From NCBI GenBank assembly GCA_900546825.1, contig UREE01000040.1, positions 1 through 17,921 on the forward strand: DNA of 17,921 nucleotides. Reading direction: 5' to 3'. The position numbers were made by a program, and so were the translations under genes. Below are positions 1-7,047 of the stretch, piece by piece (the first letter of the stretch is position 1; every line of letters starts with the position of its first letter). The notes below the pieces were generated by a model. That model saw nothing but the letters and a program-made list of their open reading frames with translations, searched no databases and was not told the DNA's origin. This DNA is from an uncultured Collinsella sp. (GTDB lineage Bacteria; Actinomycetota; Coriobacteriia; Coriobacteriales; Coriobacteriaceae).

Positions 1-1843
1 GACCGCTAATCACATCGCTCGCGCATTCGTCGAGCGCCGGAATCGTCACGCGGTGCGAATTGCGCAGACTACGATTAATGATAACCGTCGCGGACTCGCC
101 ATCCTTGCCCGTGCGGTTGTATGCCAGCACCTCGTCGTTGAGCGCGAAGGCCTTGATCTCGCCGTCGATCATAAACGGTAGTGCGCGGCGTACGGCGGAG
201 GCGTTTTTGACAATAGCCAGCGTGTCGAAGTCGTGCAGTTGGTCCTTGGTCGGCAGGGTGCGGCGGTTGCCCGGATCGGTTAGACCCTCCAGGCCGTACT
301 CATCGCCATAGTAAATCGAAGGCACGCCCGGGAACGTCATCTGCATGAGCGTTGCGAGCCAAAAACGGCTCTTGGCCAGGCCCATCGAGTTCTCGTCCAG
401 ACGCCATTTGCTGCGCTCGCACTCGGGCAGCTGCGTCTCATCGGGGCCGCCGCCGAGCACCGAGATAATGCGCGGACGGTCGTGGCTTGAAAGCAGATTA
501 AGTGCGCAGGACAGGGCCTCACGGGGATAGTTCTCGCGCAGGGTTTCGATTTCCTCGGCTGCCTGGTAGGCGTTCTTGTAGCCCATCAAAAAGCCGATGA
601 CCATGTCGCGGAAGGGGTAATCCATAGCAGAGTCCAACTCGGAGCCCTGTAGGTAGCGACGCAGATGGCCGTAGCTGATCTTGTTGGAGGCGTCTTCCCA
701 GACTTCGCCGAGCAACAGTGCATCAGGCTTCTCGGCAAGTACGGCCTTCTTGATCTCGGCCAGGAAGTCGTCGGAAAGCTCGTCAGCGACGTCCAGGCGC
801 CAGCCATGAGCGCCGGCACGTAGCCATTTACGGATCACGCCGTCCTTGCCCAGAAGCCGCTCGCGTACCAGCTCGGAGCTCTCATTGATGGCGGGCATGT
901 TGCCCACGCCCCACCAGCAGTCGTACGAGCCGTCCTCGTGGAAATAAAACGCATCGCGCCACGGCGAGTCCTCGCTCTGCCACGCGCCCACGCCGGGGTA
1001 GTTGCCGTAGCGGTTGAAATAGATGGAGTCGTCACCCGTATGGTTAAAGACGCCGTCCAGGATGATGGAGATGCCCAGCTTCTCGGCTGCCTGGCACAGC
1101 TCGGTAAAATCCTGCTCGGTGCCCAGGATTGGGTCGATCTTGGTGTAGTCGGCCGTGTCGTAGCGGTGGTTGCTCGCGGCCTCAAAGATGGGGTTGAGGT
1201 AGATGGCCGTAAAGCCCAGCTCGGCGATGCGGGGCAGGTCATTTTGGATACCCTTGAGCGAGCCGCCGTAAAAGTCCCAGGTCTTGATGGATCCGTCCTC
1301 GGCACGCTCGTACACGGGCGGCTCGTTCCAGTCCTCGACCATGCGGCGCTGGATTCCGTTGCGTGGCTTTTCGACTTCGGCCAGCGTGCGCTCGCGCCAG
1401 TTTTCGTCGCGAGCATAGCGATCGGGGAAGATCTGGTAGACCATACCGCGCTCGTACCAGGTGGGACGGTTCTCGCGGTGCTTGTAGACGGTGACCTGGA
1501 ACGACGGCACTTCGGCGTGGTCGTAGGTTACGCCCTCGCCGCCGGTGCGACCTTGCGGCGCGCCTAGGCGAACCTCGGGCTGGCCCTCGATATTGCAGAT
1601 AAAGCTGTACCAGATAAGACAGGGCTCGGTGCACTCAAGCTCTGCAGTAAATATGCCGTCGCCCTCGTGCGTCATGGGATACAGAGACTCACCGATTTCA
1701 TCGACCCAGGTGCGCAGCGTAAGCGTTGCCTGGTTGGGGTCGGCATCCTCCAAAATCACCGAGAGTGCAACGGAAGTTCCAGTGGTCACAGCGCCAAACG
1801 GAGTGCGAAATTGCGGCAGGCGGCTGTTGTGAATCAATCTCAT
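1..1843 (-). CDS. GH13 alpha-glucan hydrolase, neopullulanase/cyclomaltodextrinase-like (3' end cut by window)
   Basis: The visible 614 codons encode an alpha-amylase-family enzyme expected to hydrolyse alpha-1,4 (and possibly alpha-1,6) bonds in maltodextrins, pullulan fragments or cyclodextrins. Residues 1 to about 125 form a beta-rich N-terminal domain like those of neopullulanases. The TIM barrel starts at YQIFPDRY (about 145) and continues through FYGGSLKGI and ILDGVFNHTGDD. Catalytic residues are visible: nucleophile Asp351 in GWRLDVADE, acid/base Glu380 in LLGEVWED, and transition-state Asp455 in SSHDRPR. The C-terminal beta domain is nearly complete where the window ends. I see no signal peptide, so a cytoplasmic role is likely. 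The ATG at 1843 is the only ATG/GTG start compatible with the full N-domain, but its Shine-Dalgarno is weak. The gene has its own promoter and is separated from glgA by a terminator. Exact substrate specificity cannot be read from sequence. Confidence 0.93.
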   Translation of the reverse strand, partial: MRLIHNSRLPQFRTPFGAVTTGTSVALSVILEDADPNQATLTLRTWVDEIGESLYPMTHEGDGIFTAELECTEPCLIWYSFICNIEGQPEVRLGAPQGRTGGEGVTYDHAEVPSFQVTVYKHRENRPTWYERGMVYQIFPDRYARDENWRERTLAEVEKPRNGIQRRMVEDWNEPPVYERAEDGSIKTWDFYGGSLKGIQNDLPRIAELGFTAIYLNPIFEAASNHRYDTADYTKIDPILGTEQDFTELCQAAEKLGISIILDGVFNHTGDDSIYFNRYGNYPGVGAWQSEDSPWRDAFYFHEDGSYDCWWGVGNMPAINESSELVRERLLGKDGVIRKWLRAGAHGWRLDVADELSDDFLAEIKKAVLAEKPDALLLGEVWEDASNKISYGHLRRYLQGSELDSAMDYPFRDMVIGFLMGYKNAYQAAEEIETLRENYPREALSCALNLLSSHDRPRIISVLGGGPDETQLPECERSKWRLDENSMGLAKSRFWLATLMQMTFPGVPSIYYGDEYGLEGLTDPGNRRTLPTKDQLHDFDTLAIVKNASAVRRALPFMIDGEIKAFALNDEVLAYNRTGKDGESATVIINRSLRNSHRVTIPALDECASDVISG

Positions 1844-1904
1844 AGTACGGTCCAGTTCTATACAGTCATGGCCAACGGGCCATGGGCTAAACGCACAGTA
1901 CTTA

Positions 1905-1933
1905 AGTATATCGTTGCACTTTAGTTGTATAAA
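1905..1933 (-). promoter_or_regulatory. Putative sigma70-type promoter of the GH13 gene, with leader hairpin downstream
   Basis: On the minus strand a -35-like TTTATA (1928-1933) lies 17 nt from a -10 TATACT (1905-1910), giving a leader of about 55 nt. The leader contains a 7-bp hairpin (CATGGCC/GGCCATG, 1867-1884, loop AACG). The -10 is good (5/6) and the -35 weak (4/6), which would suit an activated or regulated promoter. Confidence 0.5.
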
Positions 1934-1976
1934 CTACAGCCGCTCATTATCGGCGAACGGTTGTCCTAGAAAATCG

Positions 1977-1984
1977 TTTTACCA
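1977..1984. promoter_or_regulatory. TTTTACCA half-site upstream of the GH13 promoter
   Basis: TTTTACCA preceded by CG (ATCGTTTTACCA) is the reverse complement of the TGGTAAAA half-sites clustered upstream of glgB. It sits about 45 bp upstream of the GH13 -35 box. A central CG between half-sites is typical of LacI-family operators, but the left half here (TAGAAAAT) matches poorly. Shared regulation is an inference from the repeated motif. Confidence 0.35.
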
Positions 1985-2048
1985 TCCACATTATCGCGAT
2001 ACTCGAAAACGCCTATGTAGATAGTATTTGTAGCCAAACAAAACAGCT

Positions 2049-2182
2049 CCGGTTTACTACGACGAATTGAATGATCTCAACCACAGTCATTTTAGTGATA
2101 TTAAAACTGCAGGTAGAAGCGTTGCCAATTTCGATGATTACTCGCCGTGGTCGGCCGGAGCCATTTTGTCGTAGTAAACCGG
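2049..2182. repeat. 134-bp element with perfect 15-bp terminal inverted repeats
   Basis: CCGGTTTACTACGAC (2049-2063) recurs as its exact reverse complement at 2168-2182. Inside, ACCAC near 2090 can pair with GTGGT near 2145, extending an imperfect long hairpin. There is no convincing start codon with a ribosome site inside and no clear target-site duplication in the flanks. It lies between the glgA terminator and the GH13 promoter. It could be a MITE-like dispersed repeat, a structured RNA, or a pair of operators; the sequence alone does not decide. Confidence 0.55.
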
Positions 2183-2211
2183 CCCTCTTTTTAATGCGGG
2201 GTTCAACCAAG

Positions 2212-2240
2212 AAGAGGGCGCCTGCTTGGGGCGCCCTCTT
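2212..2240 (-). terminator. Terminator hairpin at the end of the glg operon
   Basis: An 11-bp perfect stem (AAGAGGGCGCC/GGCGCCCTCTT) with a 7-nt loop begins about 30 nt past the glgA stop codon. Read on the minus strand it ends in CTCTTCTT, a short interrupted T-tract; on the plus strand TTTT follows. A partial extra copy of the right arm (GCCCTCTTTTT, 2183-2193) offers an alternative pairing. It very probably ends the glg transcript. Confidence 0.7.
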
Positions 2241-2272
2241 TTGCGTTGAGGATTAAGTTTTAATCGTCAGGA

Positions 2273-4570
2273 TTAGCGGCGCTTGCGGGTGGCAGTTGCC
2301 TTGCGGACGGAGGTCTTCTTGGTCGGAGCCTTTTCCTCGGCCGGAGTGGCGGGGGAGACCGGAGTCTCCTTGGCAGGCTCGGGCTTAGCCTCTGCCTTCG
2401 GTGCGGCCTTGACCTCAGCGGCCTTCGGCGTCGGCTTGGCCTTTACCTCGGCCTTGGGCTCCTCTTTGGCAGCAGCGGGCTTAGTCTCTGCTTTGGGAGT
2501 TGCGGTCTTTGCCATGGTCTTCTTGGCTGTCGTCGTGCGCTTGCGCGAGGTGGTCTTGGCGGCAGGCTTGGCCTCGACGGTTGCCTCCGCCTTGGACTCG
2601 GCAGGCGTCTCCTCGACCTTGGCGGCCGGCTTTGCGGCAGCCTTCGTTGCAGTGGCCTTGGTAGCTGTAGCTTTCTTGGTGGCAGGGGTCTTGGTTGTGC
2701 TCTTGGACGCGGTCGTCTTCTTGGCGGCGGTCTTGGCCGGAGCCTTTGCCGCGGGCTTAACCTCGGCTGCAGCGGTCTCGGCCTTTACCTCGGGAACGAC
2801 CTCGGCCTCGGCGGCCTTCTTGACAGCTGCGGTGGTGCGCTTGCGCGTGGTCGCTGCCTTGGCGGTAGTTGCCTTGGCAGTGGTGGTCTTGCTCGCAGCG
2901 GCCTTTGTTGTCGTGGCCTTTTTAGTCGTCGTCTTACGAGTCGTGGTCTTCTTTGCCGCAGGCTTCGCAGCCGGCTTCTCCTCAGCCTTGGGCTCCTCAG
3001 CAGCAGCGGGCGCCTCAACAACCGACTCGGCCTTGGGCTCGGGCTCGGCCTCAACTTTCTCAGCCACAACCACAGGCTCGTCGACAACAGCCACCGGGCG
3101 CTCGATCTCCGGGTGCATAAAGAAGTACAGGTCCAGATACTTGTCGGCCGAGCGCGTCCAGCTAAAGTCCTGGCTCATGGCCTGCGTTACCAGCTGGTTC
3201 CAGGCGTCGCGGTTATCCCAGAACAGACGCGCCGCGCGGAACACGGCGTCGCCCATCTCGTCGCCGTTAAAGTTGGTAAACGAGAAGCCCGTGCCTTCGC
3301 CGGTAAACTCGTTATACGGAATCACCGTGTCCTTCAGACCGCCAGTCTCGCGAACAATCGGCAGGGTGCCGTAGCGCATGGCGATGATCTGCGACAGGCC
3401 GCAGGGCTCAAACTTCGAAGGCATTAGGAACATGTCGGCGGCGGCATACATGCGCTGCGACAGCGCAGGATCGAACTCGATGCGTGCGGCCATGGTACCG
3501 GGGTACTTGTCCTGGAAGTAGCGCAGACCGTCCTCGTAGTCGCGGTCGCCGGTGCCCAGCACCGCCACCTGCACGCCGCCGGCCAGAATGCGGTCGAGCG
3601 CGTACATGACCAGGTCCATGCCCTTCTGGCGCGTCAGGCGCGTGACCATGACCATAAGCGGACGGTCGTCGCGAACCTCGAGCCCCAGCTCTTCCTGCAG
3701 CTTGGCCTTGCATACGGCCTTACCAGAACGGTCCTCCACGGTGTAGTTGGCGGCAATGCGCTTGTCGGTCGCCGGGTCAAAGCCCGCCACGTCAATGCCA
3801 TTCAAAATGCCCTGCAGCGCATAGGAGCGCTCGCGCAGCACGCCGTCCAGGCCCTCGCCAAACTCGGGCGTCTGGATCTCGCTGGCATAGGTGGGGCTCA
3901 CCGTGGTTATGGCGTCGGCATAGCGCAGGGCGCCCAGCATGTAGTTGATGCTGCAGGCGTCGCAACGCAGCTGCGAGGCGGCCGCCGGAATGTGTGCCAC
4001 ACCCAGGATGTCCTCCATCACGGTGTCGCTAAACTGGCCCTGGAACGCCACGTTGTGGATCGAGAACACGGTCTTGACGCGGTCATACAGCGGCAGGCCC
4101 TGGTAAAACTCGCGCAAAAACACGGGCGCAAGTGCCGTCTGCCAGTCATTGCAGTGCAGGATGTCGCACTCAAAGCCGGCCGGCAGGTGCTGCAGGCTCT
4201 CGGTGATGGCCTTGGAGAAGAACGCAAAGCGCTCGCCGTCGTCAAAGAAGCCGTACGGATAGTCGCGCGCAAAGTAGCGCTCGTTGTCGATGAACATATA
4301 GGTGACGCCGTCGTGCTCGAGCTTCTCGAGTCCGCAGTACTCGTTGCGCCAGCCCAGACTCACGTAAAAGTCGGAGAAGTGCTCCATCTGCGCCTTGTAC
4401 TCGTCCTTTATGGTGGCGTACTTGGGCACCATCACGATAACTTCGGCGCCGGCGCGCACAAGCGCCGCAGGCAGCGAGCCTGCCACGTCGCCCAGGCCAC
4501 CGGTCTTTACAAACGGTGCGCACTCGGCCGAGGCAAACACGATCTGCATCTTTTTGCTGGAATCTGCCAT
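2273..4570 (-). CDS. glgA: Glycogen synthase (ADP-glucose, GT5) with long Lys/Ala/Thr-rich C-terminal tail
   Basis: This enzyme transfers glucose from ADP-glucose to the non-reducing end of alpha-1,4-glucan. Residues 1 to about 490 form a standard GT5 glycogen synthase: ADP-glucose loop KTGGLGDV with Lys22, acceptor-site motifs HCNDWQT and SIHNVAFQG, and the C-domain motif KFEPCGLSQ with Glu388 and Cys390. About 275 further residues have no place in the usual 470-490-aa enzyme. They start with an acidic Val/Glu/Pro linker, followed by Lys/Ala/Thr/Pro/Glu-rich low complexity resembling histone H1 tails and ending RKRR. I chose the ATG at 4570 because GGGAGA lies 4 nt upstream; an in-frame ATG at 4582 would overlap that site. 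It is the last gene of the operon before the terminator and is separated from glgD by a 90-nt gap containing a hairpin. Confidence 0.96.
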   Translation of the reverse strand: MADSSKKMQIVFASAECAPFVKTGGLGDVAGSLPAALVRAGAEVIVMVPKYATIKDEYKAQMEHFSDFYVSLGWRNEYCGLEKLEHDGVTYMFIDNERYFARDYPYGFFDDGERFAFFSKAITESLQHLPAGFECDILHCNDWQTALAPVFLREFYQGLPLYDRVKTVFSIHNVAFQGQFSDTVMEDILGVAHIPAAASQLRCDACSINYMLGALRYADAITTVSPTYASEIQTPEFGEGLDGVLRERSYALQGILNGIDVAGFDPATDKRIAANYTVEDRSGKAVCKAKLQEELGLEVRDDRPLMVMVTRLTRQKGMDLVMYALDRILAGGVQVAVLGTGDRDYEDGLRYFQDKYPGTMAARIEFDPALSQRMYAAADMFLMPSKFEPCGLSQIIAMRYGTLPIVRETGGLKDTVIPYNEFTGEGTGFSFTNFNGDEMGDAVFRAARLFWDNRDAWNQLVTQAMSQDFSWTRSADKYLDLYFFMHPEIERPVAVVDEPVVVAEKVEAEPEPKAESVVEAPAAAEEPKAEEKPAAKPAAKKTTTRKTTTKKATTTKAAASKTTTAKATTAKAATTRKRTTAAVKKAAEAEVVPEVKAETAAAEVKPAAKAPAKTAAKKTTASKSTTKTPATKKATATKATATKAAAKPAAKVEETPAESKAEATVEAKPAAKTTSRKRTTTAKKTMAKTATPKAETKPAAAKEEPKAEVKAKPTPKAAEVKAAPKAEAKPEPAKETPVSPATPAEEKAPTKKTSVRKATATRKRR

Positions 4571-4593
4571 ATTGTCTCCCATGTTGCAATTCG

Positions 4594-4629
4594 AGAATAG
4601 CCGCCTGGCGCTAACCGGGCGGCTATTCT
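4594..4629 (-). other. Intercistronic hairpin between glgD and glgA
   Basis: A perfect 12-bp stem (AGAATAGCCGCC/GGCGGCTATTCT) with a 12-nt loop sits between the glgD stop and the glgA ribosome site. No T-run follows on either strand, so it is unlikely to be a full terminator. It may set mRNA stability or partial attenuation for glgA. Confidence 0.6.
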
Positions 4630-4660
4630 ACTTGTTACGAGCGATGTTGCGGTGCCAACG

Positions 4661-5788
4661 TTAACGTACGATGGTGGTGTCGGAAGTTAACGGAGCCTTG
4701 CCCAGCACCAGGATGTTCTCGGGCGTGCCGCGAAGCTCAGTGTTGGTGGGAACCACGTTGTTCTTGTCCAGGATGGCGTTCTCGACGCGTGCGCCGCTCT
4801 TGATGATGCAGCTCTGGTTGATGATCGAGTTGGTCACCGAGGCGCCTTCCTCGACCACGACGCCGCGCGACAGGATCGAGTTGCGCACGGTGCCCTTGAT
4901 GATGCAGCCGGCCGAGATGATCGAGTTGCAGGCGTGGCTACCGGTCGCGTAGCGCGAAGGCGGCACGTCGTGGGCCTTGGTCAGGATCGGGCGCTCGGGA
5001 ACGAAGAGCTGGTCGGCCTGAGCGGGATCAAGCAGGTCCATGCTGCGGCGGTACAGCGACTTCTCGCTAAACACGCCCACGACCTCGCCCTTGTACTCGT
5101 AGCTGCACACGTCGATGTTGCCAAAGTCGCCCTGGAGTGCCTCGAGCAGGTCCAGATAGTCGGCGGCCTGGTAATGGTCGATGATCTCGAGCAGCGTCTG
5201 GCGGTTGATGATGCAGCAGTCCATGGACGCGTTGTCGCCGTACGCCACGCCGGTGCTCACGCCGGTCAGGCGGCCGTTCTCGTTAATGTCGAGCTTGGTC
5301 TCGTCCTCGATGTTGCGCGTGGCCTTGCAGTACACCACGGTCATCTGGGCGCCGGAGTTCTCGTGCGCCTCGATGATGGTGTTGAGGTCCAGGTTGAACA
5401 CGATGTTGGTGCCCATCATGACCACGTAGGGCATTTCCGAGCGCTGGAACAGCGTTTTGTTGGAGATGATGTCGCGCAGCAGGAAGCGCATGCCGCCCTT
5501 GGTGGTGCCATACGCGTTGCCGGGGACCATGAACAGGCCGCCCTTCTTGCGGTCGAGGCCCCAGTCCTTGCCCGAACCGACATGGTCGATCAGGGAGCGG
5601 TAGTTGCCCGGCATGACGACGCCGACGGTCTTAATGCCGGCATTCATCATGTTGGACAGCGGAAAGTCGATCAGGCGGTAGCGGCCCAAAAACGGGACAG
5701 ACGCGATGGGGCGGTCCTTGAGCAGCACGCTGCCGTAGGTCGAAGAGTAGTTAGCGGTGATGTAACCGATGGCCTTGCGATTGATCAT
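4661..5788 (-). CDS. glgD: Glucose-1-phosphate adenylyltransferase, GlgD-type (regulatory) subunit
   Basis: This 375-aa protein has the fold of ADP-glucose pyrophosphorylase: an N-terminal nucleotidyltransferase domain followed by a left-handed beta-helix of hexapeptide repeats (about 285-375). The catalytic signatures are missing. ANYSSTYGSVL stands where GlgC has the GGxGxRL loop, and MMGTNIVFNLD replaces the SGDH motif. This is the pattern known for GlgD, which joins GlgC in a heterotetramer and raises its activity while having little of its own. The start at 5788 is preferred because GGGGGA lies about 8 nt upstream inside the end of glgC; the longer in-frame start at 5827 would overlap glgC by 35 nt. 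Only 4 nt separate it from the glgC stop, so the subunits are probably translationally coupled. Confidence 0.95.
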   Translation of the reverse strand: MINRKAIGYITANYSSTYGSVLLKDRPIASVPFLGRYRLIDFPLSNMMNAGIKTVGVVMPGNYRSLIDHVGSGKDWGLDRKKGGLFMVPGNAYGTTKGGMRFLLRDIISNKTLFQRSEMPYVVMMGTNIVFNLDLNTIIEAHENSGAQMTVVYCKATRNIEDETKLDINENGRLTGVSTGVAYGDNASMDCCIINRQTLLEIIDHYQAADYLDLLEALQGDFGNIDVCSYEYKGEVVGVFSEKSLYRRSMDLLDPAQADQLFVPERPILTKAHDVPPSRYATGSHACNSIISAGCIIKGTVRNSILSRGVVVEEGASVTNSIINQSCIIKSGARVENAILDKNNVVPTNTELRGTPENILVLGKAPLTSDTTIVR

Positions 5789-5792
5789 CGGA

Positions 5793-6941
5793 TCATTCCC
5801 CCTTCCCGATAACGACGTCATTTCCAACGACGGCCGTATCCTTGGTGGTATCGACAGAGCCGAGCTTCACGCCCTCTTCGACCGTGGAGTTCTCGCCCAA
5901 AATTGCGCGGCAGATGTGCGCGCCGCTCTTAACGTGCGCACCCGGCAACAGCACGGAGTCCTCGACCACGGCGCGCTCCTCGATGATGACATCGGTCGAA
6001 AGGATCGAGTGGCGAGCGGTGCCGTAAATCTTGCAGCCATTGGAGACCAGGCAGTCGTCCAGGCGGCCGTCCGGGCCAATGTAGTGCGGCGGACGCGTGG
6101 TCACGTTGGACATGATGGGGAAGCTCTTGTCAAAGAGGTCGAACTCGGGGTTGTTGCCCAGCAGGTCCATCGAGGTCTCGTGGAAGCTGGCGATGGTGCC
6201 GACGTCCTTCCAAAAGCCGTTGAACTCGTAGCTGTACAGACGCTTGCCCTCGCCGAGCAGCTTGGGGATGATGTCCTTGCCAAAGTCGTGGCTCGAGCGC
6301 TGGTCCAGGGCGTCCTCCTCGAGCGCCTTGATCAGTACGTCGGCCGAGAAGATGTAGATGCCCATGGAGGCGAGGTTCGAATCGGGCTTCTCGGGCTTCT
6401 CGGTGAACTTGGTGATGCGGCCGTCTTCGGGGTCGGTGGTCAGGATGCCAAAGCGGCTGGCCTCCTCCCACGGCACGGGCATAACGCTCACCGTGAGGTC
6501 GGCGTTGTTCTCAATGTGCGTCTTGAGCATCTTGCGGTAGTCCATGCGATACAGGTGATCGCCCGAAAGAATCAGGACGTACTTGGGGTCGTTGGCCTTG
6601 ATGTAGTCGAGGTTCTGCGTAATGGCGTCGGCCGTGCCCGCATACCAGGCGCCGCCGGTCTGCGTCTCGTACGGCGGCAGGATCGACACGCCGCCGTCGC
6701 GGCTGTCCAGATCCCACGCCTCGCCGGAGCCCACGTAGGCGTGCAGCAGGTAGGGACGGTACTGCGTCAGAACGCCCACCGTGTCGATGCCCGAGTTGGA
6801 GCAGTTGGACAGCGAAAAGTCGATAATGCGGAACTTGCCACCAAAGCTAACCGCCGGCTTGGCGATCTTTTGGGTGAGTGCCCCCAATCGGCTGCCCTGT
6901 CCTCCTGCGAGGAGCATCGCGATGCATTCTTTCTTACTCAT
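5793..6941 (-). CDS. glgC: Glucose-1-phosphate adenylyltransferase, catalytic subunit
   Basis: GlgC makes ADP-glucose and pyrophosphate from ATP and glucose-1-phosphate, the committed step of bacterial glycogen synthesis. All expected motifs are present in 382 aa: nucleotide loop LAGGQGSRLG (11-20), KPAVSFGGKFRIIDF (28-42), SGDHLYRMDY (126-135), and the glucose-1-phosphate site FTEKPE (179-184). Hexapeptide repeats fill the C-terminal beta-helix from about residue 290. The start is well supported by AGAAGGAG 6 nt before the ATG. The length is typical of Gram-positive GlgC, shorter than the 430-aa enterobacterial form. It lies directly upstream of glgD with a 4-nt gap, and a strong hairpin separates it from glgP. 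Confidence 0.97.
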   Translation of the reverse strand: MSKKECIAMLLAGGQGSRLGALTQKIAKPAVSFGGKFRIIDFSLSNCSNSGIDTVGVLTQYRPYLLHAYVGSGEAWDLDSRDGGVSILPPYETQTGGAWYAGTADAITQNLDYIKANDPKYVLILSGDHLYRMDYRKMLKTHIENNADLTVSVMPVPWEEASRFGILTTDPEDGRITKFTEKPEKPDSNLASMGIYIFSADVLIKALEEDALDQRSSHDFGKDIIPKLLGEGKRLYSYEFNGFWKDVGTIASFHETSMDLLGNNPEFDLFDKSFPIMSNVTTRPPHYIGPDGRLDDCLVSNGCKIYGTARHSILSTDVIIEERAVVEDSVLLPGAHVKSGAHICRAILGENSTVEEGVKLGSVDTTKDTAVVGNDVVIGKGE

Positions 6942-6981
6942 CGATTTCTCCTTCTGTCATCGATGTTCCAAAACCCATTAG

Positions 6982-7012
6982 CGACGGGCGCGGCGCTCGG
7001 TCGCGCCCGTCG
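6982..7012 (-). other. Intercistronic hairpin between glgP and glgC
   Basis: A perfect 11-bp GC-rich stem (CGACGGGCGCG/CGCGCCCGTCG) with a 9-nt loop lies midway in the 106-nt gap. On the minus strand it is followed by CTAATGGGTTTT, not a real T-tract. It could be an mRNA-stabilising 3' end for the glgB-glgP part, or a weak terminator. Confidence 0.6.
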
Positions 7013-7047
7013 AGTAATGCCGTGCTGGCAAAGGGAGCTTGCGGCCT

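Noticed and set aside
2013..2210. 65-aa minus-strand frame through the 134-bp inverted-repeat element
   Set aside because: No good ribosome site, and it reads through both repeat arms; more likely incidental to the repeat.
2283..3374. 363-aa plus-strand frame rich in Val/Ala
   Set aside because: It is the antisense of the Lys/Ala/Thr tail of glgA; such tails produce open Val/Ala-rich antisense frames automatically. No ribosome site.
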